A DNA stretch of 24,544 nucleotides from a virus (IMGVR_UViG_3300007725_000027:1-24544); one strand, 5' to 3'; numbered from the stretch's first letter, positions 6,834-13,864 are shown. Program-made: numbers and translations. Notes: generated by a model from the sequence alone, not told the origin.

Positions 6834-7834
6834 GATAAAAATTTCCTTACAGTAGCTAATGCAGAGTTCACAGCTTGATGCATGTCTAGGTAAGCATATA
6901 GACCACAACGACCGATGAAGGTCATATTCTCAGGTTGTTCACTCTTATATTTCTCATATAGCTCACGATTCTTACCATCACGATCTTTAATAGGATAATA
7001 ACGTTCCATATTATTATCTTTATAATCGCATGGCTCTTCAAACGTCAGCGTAGTGATATATTTATTGTCTCCGTGACAAGGAATATTTTTCCATTCAGTT
7101 ACACGCGTTTTAGGACCATCATGAGTAAAGTTTACGGTAGCAGTTGGCAGAGCTTTCGGTACTGGTAAATGAACTGTTTCAAACTTAATTGAACGGTATG
7201 GAAGTTCGCCATACTTAAAATCGAAATATTGGTCGATTGGCATTGAGTTAAAAACATGATCGAATAATAGATTCAAAGATTTGTCGTAGTTGGTACTAAG
7301 CTTCACGGTAATATTTTCATGCGCCAATATTCGTTCTACCATAGCAGTATAGCCATCTTTGGGCATTGCTTGGTATTCGTCGTTTGGAAAATAATATTCG
7401 TTATCATCGTCTCGGATTGGCACACGGTTGATGATGTCTGGATTAAGCTCATCTAATTCTACACCCCACATCTTTTTAGTGTAAGGACGGAAGAACGTAT
7501 CAAGAACATTTTCCTCACCAACGATTTCTTTCGTTTCGCGATTTACTGGTAGCGTTACATAACGACCATCATCAAGCTGAGCCTTAACTTTATGCTTGTA
7601 ATCAACCCATTCAGTAAAACGACTTAAGTATTGAAATACTTCTTTGTTGTTTGTATGGAATAGATGCGGGCCATACTTATGAACACGAATACCATGCTCA
7701 TTTACGTAATCATACGCGTTACCAGCAATATGATCACGAGAATCAATTACCCATACTTTATAATTATGCTCAGCCAACTCGCGAGCAACGACGGCGCCGG
7801 AAAAACCAGCGCCTACAACTAGTACACGTTTCAT
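6830..7834 (-). CDS. glf: UDP-galactopyranose mutase
   Basis: Flavoenzyme interconverting UDP-galactopyranose and UDP-galactofuranose, or a closely related sugar pair. The 334-aa product has the N-terminal FAD dinucleotide fold VLVVGAGFSGAVVARELAE (4-22), IDSRDHIAGNAYD (30-42), the family hallmark HKYGPHLFHTNN (52-63), the substrate loop VPIRDDDNEYYFPND, YYPIKD, and the C-terminal flavin-binding GRCGLYAYLDMHQAV. Nothing essential appears missing. It overlaps both neighbours by ATGA, so it is translated with the BGT-like transferase upstream and the methyltransferase downstream. That context suggests a furanose sugar donor for DNA or another acceptor; this role is inference. Confidence 0.93.
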   Translation of the reverse strand: MKRVLVVGAGFSGAVVARELAEHNYKVWVIDSRDHIAGNAYDYVNEHGIRVHKYGPHLFHTNNKEVFQYLSRFTEWVDYKHKVKAQLDDGRYVTLPVNRETKEIVGEENVLDTFFRPYTKKMWGVELDELNPDIINRVPIRDDDNEYYFPNDEYQAMPKDGYTAMVERILAHENITVKLSTNYDKSLNLLFDHVFNSMPIDQYFDFKYGELPYRSIKFETVHLPVPKALPTATVNFTHDGPKTRVTEWKNIPCHGDNKYITTLTFEEPCDYKDNNMERYYPIKDRDGKNRELYEKYKSEQPENMTFIGRCGLYAYLDMHQAVNSALATVRKFLS

Positions 7835-8928
7835 GCTTCAAGAACTCTTTTCATTTCTTCCTGTTGAATCATTTTATCAAGAGGATGGTTATCGTATAGT
7901 GCGTCACGTTGAGCTTTAGCAGTAGCTTTGAGCTGAGTAAGATCCATAGCTTCTACATCTTGTACTCGTAAACCTGCTAATGCTTCATCATTATAATATA
8001 CCATCATCTCTGGTTTGTCACCAATGATGATAGAACCAGCATCTGCAACTTGAAGAGGACGAGCTCGCCACCAACCAGAACCTGCGTGGAAATAACCTGG
8101 CATCAAGCAACCCCATTGCTGTTCAAATACTTTTACCATTTCTGGTTCAGTCTTACGCTCTGATTTGTACTTACCACGTTTAGCACCGTAGAAAACAATT
8201 TCCCATTTCCAATCATCGGGTTGTTGTGCTTTAAGCCACTTACGAGTTTTCTCTTGAACTAACGAAGCAAAGTTCCATTTGAATTCTTTTTCTGGTTGAC
8301 CAAAGAAAGAATCAAGACCTACATCACCTGTACCATAACCGTTATCAGCGCGACGATTCAAGTGGTATGGATTTGGATTGAACTGATAAACGTTTTCTTC
8401 TTTCCAATCTAGATTGAGAAGAGAAAGATCGCCACCTGTAAATGCACTTACCAATAGACGATTTTCTTTGCTGGTAATAATACGACAACCTTCAATGTAA
8501 TCATCTTTATAAGACATTACAGTTGCTTTATCTTCTTTACCTTGCCATAGATCAAATAGGTAATCACGGAAAACACCTTCGTCATTTTCTTCTAGCTTTT
8601 CTTTATAAGTTTCAATAGCGCCATAGATCTGGTTAAACTGCCAATCGTCAAAAGCAATAATACAATCAGGGCGTGCTTTAACAGCGTACAGACCGGCCCA
8701 GAGGAACTGACAGAAGGCTTGAATACTATGGATATAGACGATTACCTCATCGTATTTAGAAAGGTCCTCGCCTAGTTCTACGGGTCTTTGTTCAACCTCG
8801 TAGTCCATATCTTCTAAGCAACGGATAACTGAATAATGAGATGGTACGACCTGAAGCTGCTGATTTAGAAAGAAATCTTTCGTGCATTGCAACTTATTCA
8901 TACCTGTGATTAAGATTTTTTTAGACAT
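7831..8928 (-). CDS. GT-B glycosyltransferase, BGT-like; possible DNA hmC transferase
   Basis: A 365-aa protein with the size and layout of T4 beta-glucosyltransferase (351 aa, GT-B fold). Visible are an N-terminal KKILITGMNK strand, KYDEVIVYIHS in the acceptor half, EIVFYGAKRGKYKSERKTE, comparable to the IYGGSFRSGQRES loop of BGT, and RARPLQVADAGSIIIGDKPE, comparable to the donor-binding RVWETMASDAVMLID. The similarity is by pattern only. The next gene makes UDP-furanose, and gene 42 is nearby, so transfer of a sugar to 5-hydroxymethylcytosine is a reasonable inference. The ATG at 8928 is chosen because TGGAG lies 5 nt upstream; the longer frame overlaps the promoter. Confidence 0.68.
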   Translation of the reverse strand: MSKKILITGMNKLQCTKDFFLNQQLQVVPSHYSVIRCLEDMDYEVEQRPVELGEDLSKYDEVIVYIHSIQAFCQFLWAGLYAVKARPDCIIAFDDWQFNQIYGAIETYKEKLEENDEGVFRDYLFDLWQGKEDKATVMSYKDDYIEGCRIITSKENRLLVSAFTGGDLSLLNLDWKEENVYQFNPNPYHLNRRADNGYGTGDVGLDSFFGQPEKEFKWNFASLVQEKTRKWLKAQQPDDWKWEIVFYGAKRGKYKSERKTEPEMVKVFEQQWGCLMPGYFHAGSGWWRARPLQVADAGSIIIGDKPEMMVYYNDEALAGLRVQDVEAMDLTQLKATAKAQRDALYDNHPLDKMIQQEEMKRVLEA

Positions 8929-8971
8929 ATAAACTCCATAATGAAAAATGATCACGCGTTTATTTATGACC

Positions 8972-9000
8972 ATTATAAGTCACAGAAAGGATTTTGTAAA
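8972..9000 (-). promoter_or_regulatory. Sigma70-type promoter of the sugar/modification operon
   Basis: The minus strand has TTTACA (8995-9000), a 17-nt spacer and TATAAT (8972-8977). It lies in the 75-nt gap after the dCMP deaminase gene and before the BGT-like gene. The predicted start near 8965 leaves a leader of about 37 nt with TGGAG before the ATG at 8928. It matches consensus at 11 of 12 bases. Confidence 0.7.
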
Positions 9001-9003
9001 TAC

Positions 9004-9474
9004 TTAATCCAAACTATTTTCTTCAATAGTATCAATCCAAACACAGGCTTCGCTTAGCATAGATTGAGAATGTTTTTCCCAAGATTCTTTCCATTTAGTA
9101 TCTTTAATGTCGGTAATCACTACACGACTAATACCAGCTTGGATAATAGATTTAGTACACTCAGAACATACAGGTAAACCCCATACGTAAATTGTAGCGC
9201 CTTTTACTGATACACCATTGTATAGTGCATTAAGGAGTGCGTTCATTTCGCCATGAACAATGCGAGGATATTTCTCTTCACGATCTTCCAAACGATCTAT
9301 TGAATCTTCTATACCACGCGGAAATCCATTGTAACCAGTTGATATAATATTGCGATCTTGGTTTACAATAACAGCACCAACTTTAGTCGATGGATCTTTA
9401 CTCCATGATGATACTTCGCGGGCAATACGCATAAAGCGCTTATCCCATTTTACTGTAGATAGTATATTATTCAT
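9004..9474 (-). CDS. cd: dCMP deaminase
   Basis: Zinc-dependent deoxycytidylate deaminase converting dCMP to dUMP. The 156-aa product shows the family signature: KDPSTKVGAVIV (26-37), the zinc and proton-shuttle motif HGE (H74, E76; HAE in most relatives) and PVCSECTKSI with zinc ligands C103 and C106. T4 Cd is longer (193 aa). Together with dut it supplies dUMP for thymidylate, and it competes for dCMP with the hydroxymethylase encoded just upstream. The start overlaps the end of the MazG-like gene by 8 nt. Confidence 0.9.
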   Translation of the reverse strand: MNNILSTVKWDKRFMRIAREVSSWSKDPSTKVGAVIVNQDRNIISTGYNGFPRGIEDSIDRLEDREEKYPRIVHGEMNALLNALYNGVSVKGATIYVWGLPVCSECTKSIIQAGISRVVITDIKDTKWKESWEKHSQSMLSEACVWIDTIEENSLD

Positions 9475-9769
9475 GGATTAGTGTACTCCATTCTTTGAGC
9501 TTTTCACGTTTAACATCTGCGCGGTCATAGATTTCACGCCAATCAAATAGACCATGTTCAGATAATAGTTCAAGCATACAAAGTACGTCACCTGCTTCTT
9601 CTACAAGTTGTGCACGGTATTTCTTATCGTAATACATATCGTCAATATGACCATGCTTACGCATCATCTTCATACACACTTGAACTAATTCACCACACTC
9701 TTCTGCAGTGATAGCCATAAGTTGCTGACCTAAATTAATAGGTGAATCAAACTCAGTCTCGGTTGGCAT
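9467..9769 (-). CDS. MazG-like nucleotide pyrophosphohydrolase
   Basis: All-alpha NTP pyrophosphohydrolase of the MazG/dCTPase kind, 100 aa. The metal-binding ExxE (E24, E27 in AEECGELVQ) and ExxD (E58, D61 in VEEAGDVLCMLELL) motifs are present. A phage with hydroxymethylcytosine needs to destroy dCTP; in T4 this is gp56, an all-alpha dCTPase. No gp56 homologue is seen here, so this protein may do that job, but substrate preference cannot be read from the sequence. GGAG lies 8 nt before the ATG, and the start overlaps the preceding small gene by 17 nt. Confidence 0.8.
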   Translation of the reverse strand: MPTETEFDSPINLGQQLMAITAEECGELVQVCMKMMRKHGHIDDMYYDKKYRAQLVEEAGDVLCMLELLSEHGLFDWREIYDRADVKREKLKEWSTLIHE

Positions 9770-10004
9770 CGAATCTTCTCCAAATTACACCAAAGCATAG
9801 TTTTTGCATAAAGCGATGAAAAGCATTAGGCTGCTTGCCTTCTTCAACAAAGTAATAAGTACCTTTTGTTAATTGGCATTTCCATTTATAGTCTGGGACT
9901 TTAATGGTGTAAGCTGCATTGTATTCTTTATCAATATCATAAATGCCAGTATCAATAGAATAAGTCTTATTACCAGTTTTTGGGTCGAAAGAAAAATTAT
10001 CCAT
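9753..10004 (-). CDS. Small protein of unknown function
   Basis: An 83-aa protein rich in aromatic residues (YSIDTGIYDIDKEYNAAYTI, YKWKCQLTKGTYYF), probably a small beta structure. The C-terminus is basic and amphipathic (FHRFMQKLCFGVIWRRF). No known domain is recognised. The ATG is 1 nt past the gene 42 stop, with GGTGAAG inside the end of 42. The end overlaps the MazG-like gene. Its tight placement inside the nucleotide operon says it is expressed with gp42 and the pyrophosphohydrolase. Confidence 0.7.
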   Translation of the reverse strand: MDNFSFDPKTGNKTYSIDTGIYDIDKEYNAAYTIKVPDYKWKCQLTKGTYYFVEEGKQPNAFHRFMQKLCFGVIWRRFDANRD

Positions 10005-10005
10005 A

Positions 10006-10701
10006 TTACTTCACCAAATCAAAATGACGCTCGTAAACGTGTAAGTTCATTACTTGCCAATGTAAATCGCCTACTTTAAGAATTGGACCAAAGGTTTCTG
10101 CAGTAGTCGCATTTTCTATATTGTAGCGATCAACCATAAGTTGCATTAGGTGTCTTGCCCAGGCATAGTCATTTTTATAACCAAATACGACATCATTAGA
10201 GCGCATTTGGCTGACCATATGAAGCTTGTTGTCGCGAATATAAAAGGTTTGGGCGTTCGTGCATATAAAGTCATTCTTACCATTCTCATCAAATTCAGCC
10301 CAAATAGAAGGACGATTGTAAACCATTTGAGCACGACGTGAATCTGGATTTAGAAGTAGTTCACGTAATGCATTTTCAAATTGATTATAATACTTGTCAC
10401 TGAATACAATTGTACCATAATTAGAATTAATTTCGCCATACTTGTTTGCTGAGTATTGCCATGCAACTGGTGAACGACCATAAATCTCAGCAAGTGTATT
10501 AATATTTGTAGATTGGCTGTTGTACCAATCTAATTCAGCATCAACATACTCTTGATTTACTTCACCAAAGATAGCAGGTTCATCAGCGAGGAATGATGCA
10601 CCAAGCATTTCAATAGTCTTTGAGCCAGAACGATCTACAGTAAAACGTTCAGCTTTAAGTTCATCAATAAAGTGTTGACGAATATCATTCACAGTTAGCA
10701 T
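10006..10701 (-). CDS. 42: dCMP hydroxymethylase gp42
   Basis: Homologue of T4 gp42, a thymidylate-synthase-fold enzyme that uses methylene-tetrahydrofolate to make 5-hydroxymethyl-dCMP. The match to T4 is clear over the length: GASFLADEPAIFGEVNQEY (34-52), GEINSNYG (89-96), NPDSRR (118-123), catalytic cysteine in DFICTN (C147; T4 Cys148), MRSNDVVFGYKNDYAW (166-181) and NLHVYERHFDLV. D178 corresponds to T4 Asp179, which is tied to dCMP rather than dUMP preference. It is 231 aa against 246. This is the best evidence that the phage DNA contains hydroxymethylcytosine. GAGG lies 9 nt before the ATG, inside the upstream small ORF. Confidence 0.93.
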   Translation of the reverse strand: MLTVNDIRQHFIDELKAERFTVDRSGSKTIEMLGASFLADEPAIFGEVNQEYVDAELDWYNSQSTNINTLAEIYGRSPVAWQYSANKYGEINSNYGTIVFSDKYYNQFENALRELLLNPDSRRAQMVYNRPSIWAEFDENGKNDFICTNAQTFYIRDNKLHMVSQMRSNDVVFGYKNDYAWARHLMQLMVDRYNIENATTAETFGPILKVGDLHWQVMNLHVYERHFDLVK

Positions 10702-10795
10702 TTTTGTATTCCTCTAATATCTTAATAAGCTCCATAAGAAGAGCTTGGTCTTTTTCTAACTCGGTATCAATTTCTACTTCTAACTTAATCTTCAT
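10685..10795 (-). CDS. 36-aa ORF upstream of gene 42
   Basis: A short ORF starting MKIKLEVEIDTELEKDQALL, with an acidic, leucine-rich stretch that could form one helix. It overlaps the end of the DUF1599-like gene by 11 nt and the start of gene 42 by 17 nt, and holds the gene 42 ribosome site. It has no good ribosome site itself. The overlap chain suggests coupled translation, possibly to deliver ribosomes to gene 42. It could still be a chance frame. Confidence 0.5.
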   Translation of the reverse strand: MKIKLEVEIDTELEKDQALLMELIKILEEYKNANCE

Positions 10796-11144
10796 CTGAC
10801 TGACTTGCTTTAATTGGGCGATTGAAGATATCGCGTGTACCGTCTTGGCCTTCAATCTTACCACGGCAGTATGCAACAAAGAATGATGCATAGTTAATTA
10901 GATCCTTAGCAGAGTCTTCTAGCGATTCAAAGTTAGGATCGTAATCTTGACCACGCATGGCTTCCATTACAGATTTCATACGAAGCATTTTACCATGCAT
11001 TACGTCATGAATTGATTGTACACCGTTAGGGTAGTAATCAGCTTGCTGTACTGTTGAGTTTGGATTTTGATAATCACGAGCTTTTTTCATTTGCAATTCA
11101 GCGCATTCAGCGAGAACTTTTGCAGATTCTGGATTATTTGACAT
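10785..11144 (-). CDS. DUF1599/Nmad1-like helical protein
   Basis: A 119-aa mostly helical protein. The pattern KKARDYQNP...YPNGVQSIHDVMHGKMLRMKSVMEAM (20-63), then FESLEDSAKDLINYASFFVAY (72-92), resembles DUF1599, also called nucleotide modification associated domain 1. That name comes from its genomic association with base modification systems in phages. Its position just upstream of gene 42 fits that link. The assignment is by pattern and could be wrong; the biochemical role is not known to me. AGGAG lies 6 nt before the ATG. Confidence 0.6.
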   Translation of the reverse strand: MSNNPESAKVLAECAELQMKKARDYQNPNSTVQQADYYPNGVQSIHDVMHGKMLRMKSVMEAMRGQDYDPNFESLEDSAKDLINYASFFVAYCRGKIEGQDGTRDIFNRPIKASQSDED

Positions 11145-11153
11145 AATATACTC

Positions 11154-11603
11154 CTATCGTTTGTAGGTGCGCATTTTGTTAGAATGCTCATATAGTTCTA
11201 AAGACGTTTCATGATCTATAATACACAATGCAATACAATTTGTCAACTTGTAATTGCGCATTCCTTTACCTTTATATTCAAACTCAGTATACGATTCTTC
11301 GTCTTTATGATTGTTGAATAGGTAAAGAATAGCCTGTTCTTCAGGCGTTTCTGGTATGTTAACAAAGATCAATACATCAACATTATCAAGTTTCCAAAAT
11401 TGATTTTCAGCAATCCAGAAACCCTGATCCCTTTTATTTAGCCTTAGAGTTTTCACTTCATAACGAAGATTGCCGAGAAAGCCATCCTTTACTCGGTCAT
11501 ACCAATCATCAGTTTTGTTTGCAAAAGGGAAAAAATTAGCTACTAAATTTTCGCCAATTTCACCGGCTACTAAAGCATGTTCTCTACGCTCTGTACTTCT
11601 CAT
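11154..11603 (-). CDS. Putative PD-(D/E)XK nuclease
   Basis: A 149-aa protein with the order of residues expected for a restriction-endonuclease-like core: E15/E18 in a first helix (AGEIGENLVANFF), D40 in RVKDGF, E49-x-K51 in RYEVKTL, then Q68 before LDNVDVLIFVNIP, a likely next core strand. Residues 30-39 hold extra acidic positions. In a phage with modified cytosines, such an enzyme could cut unmodified host DNA or act in recombination; the target is inferred only. The start overlaps the upstream gene stop by 4 nt. Confidence 0.55.
   Translation of the reverse strand: MRSTERREHALVAGEIGENLVANFFPFANKTDDWYDRVKDGFLGNLRYEVKTLRLNKRDQGFWIAENQFWKLDNVDVLIFVNIPETPEEQAILYLFNNHKDEESYTEFEYKGKGMRNYKLTNCIALCIIDHETSLELYEHSNKMRTYKR
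11218..11246 (-). promoter_or_regulatory. Possible sigma70 promoter inside the nuclease-like gene
   Basis: The minus strand reads TTGACA (11241-11246), 17 nt, TATTAT (11218-11223), 11 of 12 consensus bases. It is inside the last third of the nuclease-like gene, and a transcript from about 11211 would begin 67 nt before the DUF1599-like gene. It could give the 11144-9004 nucleotide operon its own promoter, which is otherwise not visible. Confidence 0.4.
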
Positions 11604-12046
11604 GCAAAGAACTCCTCACGTTTTGATTTAGGGATTTTACAATTTGGAAACTGCTCAACCAAATCACTGCCATTAACAAAGCGAATACGAACAGAAGGGA
11701 AGTCGACAATATCGCAAGCAATGTAATCAATTTCATGTGCATGCTCATGAGCTACTTCATTAATAATTTTACGACCGCCGCCGAGCATGTTAGATGGTGC
11801 GTAGGTAAGACCGCCTTTAGTAAAACATTTGGCATCAAGTTTGCGACCTGTTTCTTTGTTGACATGATCGTAGCCATGCGCATCGACAAACTCGAGTTCA
11901 GGAAACCAAACAGGAATATGATTCTCAAGAAACTTACTAGCTACACGACCATCTTTAAACATTTCATTGATTACTTCTTTAGACAAAAGACCGAATGACG
12001 CATCAACTTCAAATGTAAAAGTTTTGTTGTATTCAACTTTATTCAT
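11600..12046 (-). CDS. Conserved phage protein, possible restriction-like nuclease fold
   Basis: A 148-aa protein. The segment VDAHGYDHVNKETGRKLDAKCF (54-75) looks like a PD-(D/E)XK hairpin, with D60 and D71-x-K73. A later DYIACDIVDFPSVRIRFVNG (107-126) alternates as core beta strands do, followed by a basic C-terminal KIPKSKREEFF. It lies next to another nuclease-like gene and overlaps it by 4 nt. The assignment rests on a short motif and strand pattern. GAGG lies 8 nt before the ATG. Confidence 0.5.
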   Translation of the reverse strand: MNKVEYNKTFTFEVDASFGLLSKEVINEMFKDGRVASKFLENHIPVWFPELEFVDAHGYDHVNKETGRKLDAKCFTKGGLTYAPSNMLGGGRKIINEVAHEHAHEIDYIACDIVDFPSVRIRFVNGSDLVEQFPNCKIPKSKREEFFA

Positions 12047-12060
12047 AACAAGTACCTCAA

Positions 12061-12360
12061 TTAAGAACGACGGTCGTAGATGTAAACATCAATTTTAGTA
12101 GCATTGGCGATACCACCAACAATATTGCCACCAAAGTCGTATGAACGTGCAGAGGTTTTGCCAGTCCAGAAGTTACGAACTTCAGCTTTCTTAGCTGGTT
12201 TACGGCCACGTAATTCTACACGTTTAGGAGTTTCACCTCGTGCTTTAGCAGCTTTGTTCATGATCTTAACTGCTTTTCTTAGCACAGCAATCTGCTCCAT
12301 ATCGTAGGCAGAATTAATGTCAGCAGTAAAAACATAAGAATCTGAAGTGCGCTTAGTCAT
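12061..12360 (-). CDS. Small basic early protein of unknown function
   Basis: A 99-aa basic protein. The middle (KAAKARGETPKRVELRGRKPAKK, about 36-58) is lysine/arginine rich and could contact nucleic acid. The C-terminus (GGNIVGGIANATKIDVYIYD) looks like a beta hairpin. No known domain is recognised. AGGA lies 9 nt before the ATG, and a near-consensus sigma70 promoter lies 35 nt upstream, so it is the first gene of an early transcript that continues into the two nuclease-like genes. Confidence 0.7.
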   Translation of the reverse strand: MTKRTSDSYVFTADINSAYDMEQIAVLRKAVKIMNKAAKARGETPKRVELRGRKPAKKAEVRNFWTGKTSARSYDFGGNIVGGIANATKIDVYIYDRRS

Positions 12361-12394
12361 GATATAAATTCCTGTTTGATTAATTTATGGTACT

Positions 12395-12423
12395 ATTCTA
12401 ATCAAAACGAAAAGTAATGTCAA
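12395..12423 (-). promoter_or_regulatory. Sigma70-type early promoter with A-rich upstream element
   Basis: The minus strand has TTGACA (12418-12423), a 17-nt spacer and TAGAAT (12395-12400). Upstream of -35 runs an A-rich tract, AATTTGAAAAAAAGTA, of the kind that binds RNA polymerase alpha subunits. The tract is part of a 29-bp repeat shared with the promoter at 13896-13924. It serves the 99-aa gene. Confidence 0.8.
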
Positions 12424-12444
12424 TACTTTTTTTCAAATTATTTT
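12416..12444. repeat. 29-bp promoter repeat, copy 1
   Basis: Identical to 13917-13945 at 28 of 29 bases. The repeat covers the -35 box and the A/T-rich upstream tract of two early promoters. Similarity stops downstream of -35, so the conserved part is what RNA polymerase (alpha and sigma region 4) would contact. In this copy the far end overlaps the stop codon of the 56-aa gene. Confidence 0.85.
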
Positions 12445-12608
12445 GAATTTTTTTCTTTAAACATTTTTTTCAACATCCACTTATGCTTTGAGAAGTAATA
12501 TTTTTCATCGTATTCTGGCATACCTTTTGTCCATTCAAAAATTTCATCCTTGTGTTCCAACCATTTGTCATACATAAAAGCGCGGAATGCTGAGTTAACT
12601 TTTTTCAT
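12438..12608 (-). CDS. 56-aa conserved early protein
   Basis: A small basic, aromatic-rich protein: MKKVNSAFRAFMYDKWLEH near the N-terminus, YDEKYYFSKHKWMLKKMF near the C-terminus. The NAFRAFM...W.EHKDE pattern, then W and YF...WLK, is one I associate with small proteins widespread in marine T4-like phages. No function is known to me. AGGAG lies 9 nt before the ATG, and the reading frame is full of well-formed codons. Its last codons overlap the upstream element of the next early promoter, so space is used economically. Confidence 0.82.
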   Translation of the reverse strand: MKKVNSAFRAFMYDKWLEHKDEIFEWTKGMPEYDEKYYFSKHKWMLKKMFKEKNSK

Positions 12609-12620
12609 GGACTTAATCTC

Positions 12621-12929
12621 CTATGCTATAATCCAGTCGTCATCTTCTTCGCGTATGATAGTTTCACTACCATCGTATTCATCGATACGGAACTTTGTGC
12701 CGGGTGTAACATACTCTACAGTAAGGCCTTCAATGCCACTAATGCATTCATCTGGATATGTAACTTGACAGTATTTAGCAATTGCAGTTTCGCCAGCTTC
12801 TTCTAAAACCATCTCAATGATATTAGGATCGAAAAGCATTGCTTTATTTTCGTGCCAACTATACCAACCTGCTCCATATCCGTATGATACTAATACAGCA
12901 ATTTTTCCTTTAACGAGTTTTTTCATCAT
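12621..12929 (-). CDS. Conserved early phage protein of unknown function
   Basis: A 102-aa acidic protein. Recognisable blocks are VSYGYGAGWYSWH (15-27), LFDPNIIEMVL, CQVTYPDECISGIEGLTVEYV and GTKFRIDEYDGSETI near the C-terminus. This arrangement recurs in small proteins of many phages, but I know of no function. The ATG at 12929 overlaps the upstream stop (ATGA); the extra N-terminal residues of the longer frame lie inside the upstream gene. A second in-frame ATG follows directly. Confidence 0.75.
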   Translation of the reverse strand: MMKKLVKGKIAVLVSYGYGAGWYSWHENKAMLFDPNIIEMVLEEAGETAIAKYCQVTYPDECISGIEGLTVEYVTPGTKFRIDEYDGSETIIREEDDDWIIA

Positions 12930-13384
12930 AAGTTTAATATCTCCACTGCTTCCTCTGCGGAATACCAATTACCGTCTTTACGAGCACGGTATTCTTTTTT
13001 CCATTCGCTACGTTCGCCGCATGGTTCCATAACCCAAGTTTCAATGACCTTATCAAAGTCAGAAACATCAAGCTTACGAATAGCGCGCGCAACCCAACGT
13101 TCTTTATCAGTCTGGTAAGATAAATAGTATTGTGTTTCCCAAGATTCAAATACTACCTCTTCATCATCAACAATTTCATGATCGATGATATATTCTATAG
13201 CATAAGAGTTACCTGATTCAATGAGATTAGTAAGAGTAGGAATACCGAAAGACTCAATCTTTTCGATACTACGTTTTGACAGATTTTCAACTACATAGAC
13301 ATAACCGCCTTTATTCTTCCAATATGGAATATTTGGATTATCAGAGTAGTTTTCTTTGCACTGAGTAGTAATAACAAGTTTCAT
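12926..13384 (-). CDS. Conserved early phage protein of unknown function
   Basis: A 152-aa protein starting MKLVITTQCKENYSDN, then PYWKNKGGYVYVVENLS (20-36), a central acidic HEIVDDEEVVFESWETQYYL and a C-terminal PCGERSEWKKEYRARKDGNW. The start pattern (MKLVIT.QC.ENY followed by WK.KGG..YVV) is shared by small proteins of cyanophages and vibriophages. No catalytic motif is evident. GAGGA precedes the ATG, and a sigma70 promoter lies 29 nt upstream. It is the first gene of a three-gene early unit with the 102-aa and 56-aa genes. Confidence 0.8.
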   Translation of the reverse strand: MKLVITTQCKENYSDNPNIPYWKNKGGYVYVVENLSKRSIEKIESFGIPTLTNLIESGNSYAIEYIIDHEIVDDEEVVFESWETQYYLSYQTDKERWVARAIRKLDVSDFDKVIETWVMEPCGERSEWKKEYRARKDGNWYSAEEAVEILNL

Positions 13385-13412
13385 ACAGTATTCCTCTATT
13401 GGTGATAAATCA

Positions 13413-13440
13413 ATTATACACTAGGCTGGATTTTTGTCAA
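13413..13440 (-). promoter_or_regulatory. Perfect-box sigma70 early promoter
   Basis: The minus strand has TTGACA (13435-13440), a 16-nt spacer and TATAAT (13413-13418), with an A/T-rich tract (TTTTTTCAAAAAAGGG) upstream. It serves the 152-aa gene. It lies in the 73-nt gap after the 43-aa gene, and no terminator separates them. Confidence 0.8.
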
Positions 13441-13457
13441 CCCTTTTTTGAAAAAAA

Positions 13458-13589
13458 TTATGAAAGAGTTACCTCCACGTTAACAGTACGACCATAGAAT
13501 TCCTCTACAAGTTCCATGATTTCATCTACGGTAAAAGCCTTGATAGTTGTTACAAATGAACCATTTACCTTTACTTTAAAAGTGCGCAT
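13458..13589 (-). CDS. 43-aa small early protein
   Basis: The ATG overlaps the stop of the 91-aa gene (TAATG), with GGAGG 7 nt upstream, which is strong support for translation. The product starts MRTFKVKVNGSFVTTIKAFT and ends ELVEEFYGRTVNVEVTLS. The likely fold is beta-hairpin, helix, strand. No domain is recognised. It ends just upstream of the promoter of the 152-aa gene. Confidence 0.72.
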   Translation of the reverse strand: MRTFKVKVNGSFVTTIKAFTVDEIMELVEEFYGRTVNVEVTLS

Positions 13590-13864
13590 TAAGCAGCCTC
13601 CATTACCATTTCAAGTTCTTCTTTAGTTGCAATCAATTCAATGCGTGTGTCACGATCATCAAAGAAACCCATACCCTGCGGAACAGTACGGAACTCTTTT
13701 GAAACGTGGTCGTATTCTTTACCATCAAAGAAAGATTTAATCATTTTGCATGCGATTGAAGTTTCAGTAACTTCCTCAACCAAACCTACCATGTAGCAAC
13801 CAGGCTGCATTTCCTTAGAGAAGTCGTAAGATTTGATTAGGTCACCAGCTTTGAGATTCATCAT
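13589..13864 (-). CDS. Small conserved early protein, probably all-beta
   Basis: A 91-aa protein starting MMNLKAGDLIKSYDF, followed by CYMVGLVEEVTETSIACKMI, DGKEYDHVSKEFRTVPQGM and a C-terminal helix TKEELEMVMEA. The succession of short strands suggests a small barrel, SH3-like. Function is unknown. AAGGA lies 8 nt before the first ATG; a second ATG follows directly and could also be used. It is the first gene read from the strongest early promoter in the window. Confidence 0.75.
   Translation of the reverse strand: MMNLKAGDLIKSYDFSKEMQPGCYMVGLVEEVTETSIACKMIKSFFDGKEYDHVSKEFRTVPQGMGFFDDRDTRIELIATKEELEMVMEAA

Noticed and set aside
11600-12046. HExxH-like string (HEHAH) in the 148-aa protein, as in zinc proteases
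   Set aside because: It lies between predicted strands in a His-rich stretch, no third zinc ligand or protease context is seen, and the surrounding blocks fit a small nuclease-like core better.
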